A stretch of DNA of 64,000 nt, taken from the NCBI GenBank assembly GCA_965214675.1, contig OZ243969.1:496001-560000 (forward strand), written 5' to 3'. Position 1 is the stretch's first letter. The number at the start of each line of letters is the position of its first letter. The stretch comes from WTFY01 sp965214675. GTDB lineage: Bacteria > Pseudomonadota > Gammaproteobacteria > UBA4575. Shown one piece after another: positions 1-7,442 of this stretch. The notes under the pieces were generated by a model, which saw only the letters and a program-made list of their open reading frames with translations, ran no database searches and was not told the origin of the DNA. The position numbers and the translations under genes are program-made.

Positions 1-218
1 GAACAGTGCGCGAAAGTAATCGGCAATTTGTTCAGGTCATGCAATCGGTTTGTGATGTATTGGCAGACACGCTTGCGGAATCTTTGAATCAATCAGTGAT
101 GCTAAATGCGGATACGATTTATAAAACGGATTTAATTTCCCGAAGTCGGGCATTAGGCAGCATGGTTAAGGCAGGTATATCTTTAGAGGAAGCCAAGCGA
201 ATCGCAGGCTTGGAATAA
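1..218 (+). CDS. Phage portal protein, C-terminal part (copy A)
   Basis: The 72 codons visible here are identical to the end of the complete portal gene at 36247-37251. The reading frame is open to the window edge, so the gene is cut by the window and not necessarily truncated in the genome. It is followed after 20 bases by the next gene, with a strong ribosome binding site (AGGAG) between them. See the full copy for function. Confidence 0.85.
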   Translation, partial: TVRESNRQFVQVMQSVCDVLADTLAESLNQSVMLNADTIYKTDLISRSRALGSMVKAGISLEEAKRIAGLE

Positions 219-238
219 TTTCAAATAGGAGAAAACAA

Positions 239-766
239 ATGTCAAAATTTCTAGAAATAAATGTAGTTGAGTTTTCACGAGACCATTTTGGGGACGCGAC
301 CCGCTACGGTGATGATGAAGCTCACCTGTTGGTAATCAAAGCTGCTAAAACTCATTACATCAACATTGACACTATCGACATGGTTACTCCGGTAAAGCGA
401 ACCATCAAAGACGACAACGACCAAGACGTTGAAGTTGATAGCACATATTTTCATATTCACTTTGAAGGTGCAGCCGAGGAAACCTCTCGGCATGTTGATC
501 GTGATTCTTGGATACTGGTGGATGGCCTTGCTACGGACTGGTTAGAAAAGATTGCGGATGCAGTAGCAGAACCTGAGCCGGAGCCAGTCGAAGATGATGG
601 CCTGAAGATTACAGATCGCGGCGTGTGGTTGCCCGGTGAAACCTATTACCGTTTTGACCTTGTTGGTAATCCTGATGATGTGTCAGAAAAATATCTGGCC
701 CTGAAAGAATCGCAATCAACCAGTCCGGCGATTCTTCAAAATTCCAAAGAGTTTTGTAGTGTCTGA
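239..766 (+). CDS. Acidic protein with a W/Y-rich C-terminal module (copy A)
   Basis: Identical at protein level to 37272-37799 and described in detail there. It is 175 residues, acidic, with a Pro-Glu linker before a C-terminal module of Trp/Tyr/Val spacing often seen in phage structural proteins. It starts at ATG 239 behind AGGAG. The next gene overlaps its end by 8 bases, which suggests coupled translation. Confidence 0.7.
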   Translation: MSKFLEINVVEFSRDHFGDATRYGDDEAHLLVIKAAKTHYINIDTIDMVTPVKRTIKDDNDQDVEVDSTYFHIHFEGAAEETSRHVDRDSWILVDGLATDWLEKIADAVAEPEPEPVEDDGLKITDRGVWLPGETYYRFDLVGNPDDVSEKYLALKESQSTSPAILQNSKEFCSV

Positions 767-1070
767 AAGTTTGGGCAAATCGATGAGTGATAAGGCTGAA
801 GGCGATCCCCGCGAAGCGGAATGTTTTGCTGCACTCGCTGCCCTTTCCAAGTTTTCGGAATTGATTGTTGCAGCGTCCAGTGATCCCGAATATCAAAGGG
901 TGGTTGCAAACTGTTTACGGTTGAGTCTGGAACATGGCGTAAACCTTTCCTTGAAGGGTGGTGGCTCTGAAACTGAAAAGCAGAACCTTGCCCACATCAG
1001 GCAGTGGCTGGGTGCGCTTGCACAAGGGTATGCCGAGCAAGGGAACAGCCAGGGTGCAAACGTACATTGA
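759..1070 (+). CDS. Small hypothetical protein of the satellite (copy A)
   Basis: Identical to 37792-38103. It starts at GTG 759 overlapping the preceding gene, or at ATG 783. It is 103 residues, mostly alpha-helical by composition, and of no family I recognise. Its place after portal in a one-way gene string suggests a virion or packaging role, but that is inference only. Confidence 0.55.
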   Translation: MSESLGKSMSDKAEGDPREAECFAALAALSKFSELIVAASSDPEYQRVVANCLRLSLEHGVNLSLKGGGSETEKQNLAHIRQWLGALAQGYAEQGNSQGANVH

Positions 1071-1144
1071 CGGTTTGGGGCGGTGTGTGGGTAAAGAGGT
1101 CGACCTACCTTTACCCAACTAGGCAACCCATCGCCCCTCCTTAT

Positions 1145-1354
1145 ATGTTACCGAGGCAAAATCGAGACTCACAGGGGCATTACTGCATCAACTGCGGTGC
1201 ACCCATACGGGGAAAAGACTGGTTATGCAAACGCCACTTGAAGGCTGCGAACAAGGTTCGCTATCGAAACCACCCGGAACAGGTCAGCGAGGTTGATACA
1301 CGGATATATCCGCTTCAATGTTATGAAAACGAAAATGCAGAGGGTTGCATTTAG
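1145..1354 (+). CDS. Small putative zinc-binding protein (copy A)
   Basis: Identical to 38178-38387. The ATG at 1145 opens a 69-residue frame with a CINC motif followed 14 residues later by CKRH, a typical four-ligand zinc knuckle. The longer upstream frame overlaps the previous gene and is less likely to be the true start. There is no clear ribosome binding site, so confidence is moderate. Confidence 0.45.
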   Translation: MLPRQNRDSQGHYCINCGAPIRGKDWLCKRHLKAANKVRYRNHPEQVSEVDTRIYPLQCYENENAEGCI

Positions 1355-1366
1355 CCTGTACGGGGC

Positions 1367-1570
1367 GATCGCGGGTCAGGATAGGCTACCCTACCTGCCA
1401 ACAATCAATCGTTTACGCGATAGCAAAGGCAAGGCTATCAGTCCCGGCTCCGTGTGCAGTCGGTAAAGCACCCTTGATCTCCTTTTGGGGTGCAGCACAC
1501 ACTCCCACATTTGCCCTGTGCCGGGCGATCTACCCTTGGCCGGTACGGTAGCCTATCTTGAAAGGCGATC
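1367..1570. repeat. Large imperfect inverted repeat, 34-bp arms (copy A)
   Basis: Arm 1 is 1367-1400 and arm 2 is 1537-1570. The reverse complement of arm 2 matches arm 1 at about 28 of 34 bases, with a shared core GATAGGCTACC. The 136-bp interior holds a smaller hairpin (GATAGC / GCTATC near 1418-1439). The zone between the last small gene and the terminator has no convincing gene. See copy B at 38400-38603. Confidence 0.7.
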
Positions 1571-1696
1571 ATTCGGAACACGCGGTTAAAGTACGGGTAC
1601 GGGCAATCCGGGAGTGCAGGTCTGTCGCGTGTCTTGGAACAGCACAAAATGGTTTGTGTTGTCTTGGTGATAGCAGACTTGCACGCGCCCATAAAA

Positions 1697-1719
1697 AAGG
1701 GCTGCACTAGGCAGCCCTT
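1697..1719. terminator. Bidirectional hairpin terminator (copy A)
   Basis: AAGGGCTGC (1697-1705) pairs perfectly with GCAGCCCTT (1711-1719) around ACTAG. An A-run precedes it on the plus strand, which gives a U-tract for the minus-strand transcript. It separates the plus-strand virion genes from the minus-strand integrase operon, so it can end the leftward integrase transcript. Confidence 0.75.
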
Positions 1720-1738
1720 GTGTTGAGGTCAGGCGAGG

Positions 1739-1981
1739 CTAAACGATAAATTCAAGCTGCCCAAAACATTTGTCTGCTACTTCCTCGATGCCGGGTATAT
1801 CTCTTACTGGTCCATCGCCAGCCTCTTTGATAATTTCTACGGCATAGCCAAGTACCCTTTTCAATCCCTCGATCTCATGGTCGCTCATATCACCAAGCTC
1901 GTCATGGTCGCGCATCTTGTCAAGAGTTTGTGCCATATCACCGGCTGTATTTTCAAAAACGCAATAGCTCATGTTGCTCAT
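1739..1981 (-). CDS. Small acidic hypothetical protein (copy A)
   Basis: Identical to 38772-39014: 80 residues, last gene of the leftward integrase operon, starting behind AGGAG about 8 bases upstream. No family recognised. Confidence 0.6.
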   Translation of the reverse strand: MSNMSYCVFENTAGDMAQTLDKMRDHDELGDMSDHEIEGLKRVLGYAVEIIKEAGDGPVRDIPGIEEVADKCFGQLEFIV

Positions 1982-1991
1982 TTTTCGTCTC

Positions 1992-3140
1992 CTATTTTTG
2001 GTTAATGTAATTTGCCCAGTCCTGCATCAGCACTCGGCGCTTTTCAAAGTAATCGGTTCGGCGATAGGCAAGCTCGGCTCCCTCCCCAACAATATGGGCC
2101 AAACAAAACTCGGCAATTTCTCTAGGAGGTGCATCTGTTTTCTCGGCTGCCCAGTCCCGGAAGCACGACCGGAAACCGTGCGGTACTTGCTTGCCTCTAT
2201 AGCCATTGTCCCGAAGCAATTTGCTTAGTGTGCTGTCGCTTAGTTCCTTGCCTCTTAGTGAGGGGAAAACTAGCTCATTAATGGCAAGCTCCCTTGCCTG
2301 TTTCAAAATCTCGATCGCCTGTTTTGACAATGGGATTTTGTGGGCAATTTCCATTTTCATGCGCTTGGCTGGAATCGTCCACGTCTTGGCTGCTAGATCA
2401 ATTTCAGACCATCGAGCGCCGCGAACCTCACCGGACCGACAAGCAGTTAATACAGTAAATTCAAACGCGAGTTTGGTTACTGAGTATGCTTTGGATTTTT
2501 TTATTTTCTTCACTATGCTTTTCACTTTGTTGTGAGGGAGTGCGGGTTGATGCTTTTGTTTGCGCTTGGCCTTTAATTTCGGCATGGCAGACAACAGGGC
2601 AGGACCCGCTGGATCGTCCGGGCGATATTGGTGAGCAATAGCCCATCGGAATACCTGACTTGTACGCTGCCGAATTTTGCGCACGGTGTCTTTTTTGGTT
2701 GACCAGATAGGCTGCACAATATCCATAATATCGCCAGCGATGGGTTTGCTGATCGGCGCATCACCGATCACAGGAAACACATATTTCTCAAATACGTTTA
2801 TCCAGCTCTGTTTTGTTTTTGGACTTTTCCAATCGTTTTCATTCAGTTTGATAACCTTCAATGCAGCATCCCTGAAAGTCGGGATTCCGGTATTGAGTCC
2901 AGCGCCGTTATTCGCGCGCGCCTCTTGTTGGTTTTTAAACGCTAAAGCGCGCGCCTCTTTTAATCCCAAATGCTTCACGCTGCCAAGGCCGAATGCCTTG
3001 CGCTTGTTATTGACCTGTAATTGCTGAACCCATGACTTGCTTGTTTTGGATCGTACTGCGAGGATAAGACCGACCCGGCCATCATCGACATAGCGTCCGG
3101 GCTTTTCTACCGTTTCCACAAAGTGCTTGGTTAATCTCAT
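1992..3140 (-). CDS. P4-type tyrosine integrase of the satellite (copy A)
   Basis: Identical to the integrase of copy B (39025-40173), including the full tyrosine-recombinase catalytic set. The start at 3140 follows AGGAGA and overlaps the stop of the 42-residue gene upstream. A longer open frame to 3308 exists, but it runs through that small gene in another frame and is not used here. Confidence 0.9.
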   Translation of the reverse strand: MRLTKHFVETVEKPGRYVDDGRVGLILAVRSKTSKSWVQQLQVNNKRKAFGLGSVKHLGLKEARALAFKNQQEARANNGAGLNTGIPTFRDAALKVIKLNENDWKSPKTKQSWINVFEKYVFPVIGDAPISKPIAGDIMDIVQPIWSTKKDTVRKIRQRTSQVFRWAIAHQYRPDDPAGPALLSAMPKLKAKRKQKHQPALPHNKVKSIVKKIKKSKAYSVTKLAFEFTVLTACRSGEVRGARWSEIDLAAKTWTIPAKRMKMEIAHKIPLSKQAIEILKQARELAINELVFPSLRGKELSDSTLSKLLRDNGYRGKQVPHGFRSCFRDWAAEKTDAPPREIAEFCLAHIVGEGAELAYRRTDYFEKRRVLMQDWANYINQK

Positions 3141-3265
3141 TTTCTGTCTCCTTTGTTTGCCTCTTCCCAGATCACTTGACCTGTGGGGAGTACCTTTTTG
3201 ATCTTTGGATTGGGAACCAAGGTTGACGCAATAAAGTCTTTTTTCTTTAAACGTATTACAACCAT
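3137..3265 (-). CDS. 42-residue basic protein upstream of integrase (copy A)
   Basis: A short gene identical to 40170-40298. It has the leader AGGAGACACGAA directly before its ATG and its TGA overlaps the integrase ATG. Details are given for copy B. Confidence 0.6.
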   Translation of the reverse strand: MVVIRLKKKDFIASTLVPNPKIKKVLPTGQVIWEEANKGDRK

Positions 3266-3286
3266 TTCGTGTCTCCTGTTGTTGAC

Positions 3287-3544
3287 TTAATTGCCGTTCG
3301 TCATCCAAAGTTCTTCACCCGTTGCCATGTCGAAATAGGCGCTGAGTAAATTGTGTATCGCATGGCATTTATGAGCGGGTAGCTCGTGGCTGCTTTTTAC
3401 GCTTTTTGGCATCCCGTAAAAGAATCCCATTTCTACTGGTGCGTCCGGCTCCATCATCCAGCACATTGGTTCGCCGTTTTCTCTCGTCGTATGGAAAACC
3501 GCTAAGGTGCTACCGCTTTCGTATGTGTAGTAAGTTACATTCAT
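3287..3544 (-). CDS. 85-residue hypothetical protein, first gene of the integrase operon (copy A)
   Basis: Equivalent of 40320-40577 with one amino-acid change, Ala in place of Ser near residue 62, caused by the four clustered base differences at 3359-3368. It has the same AGGAGACACGAA leader as the downstream 42-residue gene. No family recognised. Confidence 0.6.
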   Translation of the reverse strand: MNVTYYTYESGSTLAVFHTTRENGEPMCWMMEPDAPVEMGFFYGMPKSVKSSHELPAHKCHAIHNLLSAYFDMATGEELWMTNGN

Positions 3545-3725
3545 TTCGTGTCTCCTGATCGTGTTTTGTTAAACGTTTTTTATACGTTTCAATTATAAAA
3601 CGGCAAACGAACGGAAGTAAACGGAAACGATCACATATGATAAATCATCGTAAGAGTATGAATTTACAGGGGAAATAAAATTGATTAATACTAATGGCTG
3701 CTAACAAATACGCTAGTGTGGCGTA

Positions 3726-3739
3726 CTCCGGGCGCGCCA
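3726..3739. other. Attachment-site core, right end of copy A
   Basis: CTCCGGGCGCGCCA equals the last 14 bases of tRNA-Arg (12248-12261) including CCA. The bases that follow (GATTTCAATGACTT) are the same as those following the intact tRNA at 12262, so this end abuts DNA once bordered by an island of the 12.2 kb integrase family. Confidence 0.75.
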
Positions 3740-3743
3740 GATT

Positions 3744-4139
3744 TCAATGACTTACTCTCGTCTGAAACCGGTGACTGTCCAATAGAAGGCCAGTTGTCCC
3801 ATAGATTCCGGTTTTTGTACATTTTTCCAGTGGCTGAACCCGTACCGGCTTGCGCCGGTAGGCCCGTTGGGTGATCGCCGTATCAGCATGCCCCAGTCGC
3901 TCGGAAGCCTCGGCAAGACTGCCGGACTCACTGGCCACCTTGGCCCTCAGGTCGCGCTCATGGACCCCGGTTTTTTCCATCACCTTGGCCATGAATCTTT
4001 GCCACAGACTGTCGAAGGCATTGCAGCTCCCTTCCGGGTCGATGTAGGGTTTGCCCTGGCGGGTGGCGTACCTTGTGTCACCCATCAGCATGCATCCGTC
4101 CTGGGTCCTCCTGCCCTTCGCGCTGGCGGTCAGGATCAC
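3744..4139 (-). pseudogene. Truncated tyrosine integrase (C-terminal remnant)
   Basis: About 110 codons closely match the C-terminal part of the integrase at 12162-13406: ATRQGKPYID, CNAFDSLWQRFM, RDLRAKVASES, the LGHADTAITQRAY box with His and the nucleophile Tyr, then RRKPVRVQPL. The catalytic N-terminal half and the first Arg box are missing. The first ~15 codons (ILTASAK) come from a different source, matching a resolvase-like remnant at 43506-43556. It is a fusion scar, very unlikely to be active. Confidence 0.85.
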
Positions 4140-4204
4140 GCTGGCACCTTCAAGAAGTACCTTTGAAATATGTGGAAATCTTTGATGCAGTGTGTTTGAA
4201 AATT

Positions 4205-4222
4205 TATAGCGTACACGCTATA
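4205..4222. promoter_or_regulatory. Palindromic operator before the toxin-antitoxin pair
   Basis: TATAGCGT-AC-ACGCTATA is a perfect 8-bp-arm palindrome just upstream of the toxin coding region. Its position and symmetry fit autoregulation by the HTH antitoxin at 4556-4840. The TATA-rich centre could also overlap a -10 element. Confidence 0.6.
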
Positions 4223-4230
4223 CTACTGCA

Positions 4231-4559
4231 ATAAAATGGACAGTTGAAACCGTTTCAGCCGTCGATGCTGAAATCAGGGCGCTTCCAGTCGCATTGCGCG
4301 CCCGGCGCTGATCCGGTTGCTGGAGACCGTGGAGAACGTTGGACTGGAGGCACTTCGTGCACCCCATGTCAGACATCTCGAGGGCAAGCTCTGGGAGCTT
4401 CGGGTCAAGGCCGAAGGAGGTATTGCCCGGGGAATCTATGTGACGGCAGCACGACGACGGCGGGTGGTGGTACTGCATGTCTTTGTGAAGAAGTCGCGCA
4501 GGACACCGCAGCGGGCACTCGCGACGGCTAGAGAACGGATGAAGCAGGTGACACGATGA
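4231..4559 (+). pseudogene. Gp49/HigB-like toxin, frameshifted
   Basis: RelE-superfamily toxin of the phage Gp49-like type, an mRNA interferase family. The C-terminal part, open from TTG 4317, holds the family hallmark LEGKLWELRVK, then IARGIYVTA and VVVLHVFVKKS. The expected N-terminus (WTVETVSAVDAEIRALPVAL) is present just upstream in a different frame (4237-4305). The two frames join at about 4303-4308, where two extra bases (CG) or one lost base break the gene. The start is also decayed: the codon where Met is expected is ATA. The stop overlaps the antitoxin ATG. It is probably inactive unless the shift is a sequencing error. Confidence 0.75.
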
Positions 4560-4840
4560 CAAAACTGAAAGAGCTTAAAAAGCAGTTCATGGAGGACTCC
4601 GGATTCCGGGAGGAATATGCACGGGTCGATGAGGAGTATGCGCTAGTGGAGGCGCTGGTACGTGCACGTACGGCGGCGAAGCTGACCCAGGCGGAGCTTG
4701 CCCGGCGGCTTGGCACGACCCAGTCTGCGGTCGCACGGCTGGAGGGTGGACGAGTGTCTCCGTCTTTTGCCACGCTGCGCCGCTACGCTGAGGCAACCGG
4801 TACACGTCTGACAGTGGGCCTGGTCCAAGTCGACACCTAG
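4556..4840 (+). CDS. XRE-family HTH antitoxin (HigA-like)
   Basis: A 94-residue protein with a central helix-turn-helix (ARTAAKLTQAELARRLG, then TQSAVARLEGG, about residues 37-66) and a short C-terminal strand. It follows the Gp49-like toxin with an ATGA overlap, the usual order toxin then antitoxin for this family. It should bind the toxin and, through the HTH, the palindrome at 4205-4222. The gene is intact although its toxin partner is frameshifted. Confidence 0.85.
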   Translation: MTKLKELKKQFMEDSGFREEYARVDEEYALVEALVRARTAAKLTQAELARRLGTTQSAVARLEGGRVSPSFATLRRYAEATGTRLTVGLVQVDT

Positions 4841-5235
4841 GTGTGTGCAGGCCGTGTGCCGATGCACAGGAACTCCCTTTGCAGTGCCGCTGCCGGGGTA
4901 CCTCCGGGTTGTGACGAGCCCGCTTTCAAGATGACTCGAGGGCCTCAGGGTGCGCCATTTTTCAATGACTTGTCATCACCGCAAGTGCGTGTATCTCTGG
5001 TGTCAGATCGTTCGCATCCCCAAGCGATATCACCTTACCCGCTGACACAACAACTGTATGGAATGCCCTGATGGCTCGATACACTGTGAATGTCATAGAA
5101 GCATTAACCCAGGCCGCAATCGACCGGACACTGACTATTCAGTTTAGTTACAATTTCTGTACATCCATATTGAAATCATTAGATTGCAACGATCACTAAG
5201 ACCCCTTCAAACACCCGGAAGGCAATTATCCAAAG
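4841..5235. other. Non-coding stretch with an att-like scar
   Basis: No supportable gene. It contains an att-like sequence at 4952-4971 (listed separately) and an AT-richer zone from about 5120 that probably carries the promoter of the TonB receptor. Confidence 0.5.
4952..4971. other. Possible decayed attachment site
   Basis: These 20 bases match the junction after tRNA-Arg (12256-12275) at 18 of 20 positions: GCGCCA, then two mismatches, then TTCAATGACTT. The same junction is perfect at 3734-3753. Three copies of a tRNA-end-plus-island-end junction suggest that 3740-4970 is the remnant of a deleted island. The match is short and could be chance. Confidence 0.4.
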
Positions 5236-7338
5236 ATGTGGCTGTTCCTCATGCGCTCCAGGGATGAGACTATCCATCCGCTGAGCTTCCTACTTCTGGT
5301 GATAAGTCAGTGTTTTCGAAGTGTGTTGCGACCATGGGTGGGGTTAGTGCTGCTGGCGATTATCCCGGCGACTCTGCCTGCCGCTTACCCCCTTGGTGAG
5401 ATCATCGTCACCGGAACCCTCAGTGAACGTCTCGGCACTGCCGGCAGTGCCAGCCGCATCGATGGTGACGCGCTGGCGGAGATTCGGCATACCCACATTC
5501 ACGAAGCCTTGAGCCGTGTTCCCGGCACCTGGGTGACCCGGGGGTCCGGCCAGGAGCACCTGACCGCCATCCGCTCGGCGGTCTTTACCGGACCCGGGGC
5601 CTGTGGAGAAGTTCTCTATCTGGAGGACGGCCTGCCCATTCGACCTGCAGGTTTTTGCAACATCAACAATCTCTTCGAGGTCAATGGCGAGCAGGCAGGT
5701 GCAATCGAGGTCTGGCGCGGTCCTTCCAGTGCCGTACTGGGCGGCAACGCACTGCACGGGGCGATCAATGTGCTCACGGCCAGTCCTGAAGGCACCCGCC
5801 TGAGTCTTGAGAGCGGCGCTTACGGCTACTCCCAGGTCCGCGCCGTAGCAGGCGGGCACATCAACGAGCACTATGTGGGTCTGAGCGCCCATGGCAGCCA
5901 GACCGACGGCTATCGAGCCGCCACAGGATATGATCAGCAGAAGTTCTCCCTGGTGCATGCCATACAGCTCAGCACCTGGCAGGTGCGCAACACCTTCAAC
6001 GCCACCAATCTCAATCAAAATACCGGTGGCTACGTGCTGGGCTTTAAAGTCTATAAGGACCGTGAACTTCGGCGCACCAACGCCAACCCGGGAGCGTATC
6101 GGGATGCCTGGTCCTGGCGCGCGGCCAGCCATTGGCAGCGCAAGCAAACCCGAATTTCGGCTTACCTGCGCCGCTCGCACATGGAATTTTTACAACACTT
6201 CCTGCCGGGACAGCCGACCGAGACCAATGAGCAAATCAGTGGCGGTGTGCGGGTACGCAAGGGGTTTGAGGCCGACACCTGGGCCGGGCAATTCGGTGCC
6301 CATATTGAGGCCATGCAGGGCAGCCTGCTTGAGTTTCAGGAGCAACCGACGACCGGCTCAGCCTTCCTGATGGCCACGCGCCCCGCAGGGCGTCACTACG
6401 ACTACGATGTTGATTCGATCATGGCTGCCGGCTTCTACGATCTGAGCAAAACTCTGTCCGAGGGGCTGCACTTAGTGCACAGCCTGCGCCTTGAGCACCT
6501 GCGCTATGACTATGACAACCGTTACCTGACAGGCAACAGCCGCGACGACGGCTCAGTCTGCGGCTTCGGCGGCTGCCTGTATACCCGCCCTGCCTCCCGG
6601 AACGATTGGTTCACGGAAGTGGCTGGCCGCTTAGGGCTCGAGCGCGAATTCGGTGCTCACCACTCCGGGTACCTGGTGCTCAGTACCGGATTCCGGCCAC
6701 CGCAAGCAACCGAACTCTACCGCCTGCAGCAGGGGCAAACCGTGGCGGACCTGGACAGCGAACGCCTGCTGTCGGTGGAGGTGGGCTTTCGCGGCGGCGC
6801 CTGGTCGCTGTCGGCGTTCAGCGAGTGGGCCCGCGACTTCATTTTCCGCGACGCCAGTGGCTTCAACGTCAGCGACGGCAAGACCCGGTCCCGCGGGCTT
6901 GAGTTCTCCGGAGATTGGCACTTGGGCGACCATGCCTTGAACCTCGCCGTTAGCTATGCCGTGCACAAGTACGATTTCACACGAGAAGCCGGACGCGGCG
7001 AACGGATCGAAGAAGGCAACATGATGGACTCGGCACCCCGCTGGCTCACCCATGCCCGCTGGCGTTATCAGCCGGTTGAACGCTGGTATTCCGAGTTCGA
7101 ACTGAGCCAGGTGGACGAGCACTACATCAACGCCGCCAACACCGCCAAGTACGAAGGCCACGTCGTGCTCAATTGGCGCAGCGGCTACCGTTTGACCGAG
7201 CACATCGATCTGTTTGCACGGGTGATCAATTTGCTCGATGAGCGCTATGCTGACCGCGCCGACCATGCCTTCGGCGCCTATCGCTACTTTCCTGCCATGC
7301 CTCTCCAAGCCTATATAGGGGTCAATGTGGCGCTGTAG
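5236..7338 (+). CDS. TonB-dependent outer-membrane receptor
   Basis: A 700-residue protein with an N-terminal hydrophobic signal ending near residues 47-50, a TonB box EIIVTGT at 55-61, a plug domain (about 60-180, with VEVWRGP-like IEVWRGPSSAVLGG and IRSAVFTGPG), and a C-terminal 22-strand barrel with many aromatic girdle residues. It should import a substrate energised by TonB-ExbBD. Two Cys in the plug (in GACGEV and GFCNIN) probably form a disulfide. No siderophore or cobalamin synthesis gene lies nearby and I see no Fur box, so the substrate is unknown. It stands alone between island debris and a Fic gene. Confidence 0.93.
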   Translation: MWLFLMRSRDETIHPLSFLLLVISQCFRSVLRPWVGLVLLAIIPATLPAAYPLGEIIVTGTLSERLGTAGSASRIDGDALAEIRHTHIHEALSRVPGTWVTRGSGQEHLTAIRSAVFTGPGACGEVLYLEDGLPIRPAGFCNINNLFEVNGEQAGAIEVWRGPSSAVLGGNALHGAINVLTASPEGTRLSLESGAYGYSQVRAVAGGHINEHYVGLSAHGSQTDGYRAATGYDQQKFSLVHAIQLSTWQVRNTFNATNLNQNTGGYVLGFKVYKDRELRRTNANPGAYRDAWSWRAASHWQRKQTRISAYLRRSHMEFLQHFLPGQPTETNEQISGGVRVRKGFEADTWAGQFGAHIEAMQGSLLEFQEQPTTGSAFLMATRPAGRHYDYDVDSIMAAGFYDLSKTLSEGLHLVHSLRLEHLRYDYDNRYLTGNSRDDGSVCGFGGCLYTRPASRNDWFTEVAGRLGLEREFGAHHSGYLVLSTGFRPPQATELYRLQQGQTVADLDSERLLSVEVGFRGGAWSLSAFSEWARDFIFRDASGFNVSDGKTRSRGLEFSGDWHLGDHALNLAVSYAVHKYDFTREAGRGERIEEGNMMDSAPRWLTHARWRYQPVERWYSEFELSQVDEHYINAANTAKYEGHVVLNWRSGYRLTEHIDLFARVINLLDERYADRADHAFGAYRYFPAMPLQAYIGVNVAL

Positions 7339-7442
7339 TTGGTACCCGACAATCGTTTCTATCCGATTCCGGCTCTATTGGGACAGCCCTCGCTTTCTGG
7401 TCATGCACTGACGGTCCGGGCTTGAAGGGCAGCCCATGGAAG

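Larger units (their letters stand above)
1..3739. mobile_element. Capsid-encoding satellite-like element, copy A, right part only
   Basis: This stretch equals 37034-40772 of the complete copy at 32373-40772, with four substitutions found (3359, 3361, 3362, 3368). The window begins inside the portal gene, so the capsid gene, the putative origin and the left end lie outside or are absent. It ends at the same 14-bp tRNA-Arg-derived core as copy B, but the flanking DNA differs, so this is a second insertion or a duplicated segment rather than one continuous array. Confidence 0.85.

Noticed and set aside
1992..3308. 438-residue version of the satellite integrase
   Set aside because: The extra N-terminal 56 codons overlap two small genes with good ribosome binding sites; the family start and AGGAGA point to 3140 (40173 in copy B).
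5344..6180. Long minus-strand frame inside the TonB receptor gene
   Set aside because: Shadow frame caused by codon bias; the plus strand has a clear conserved family.
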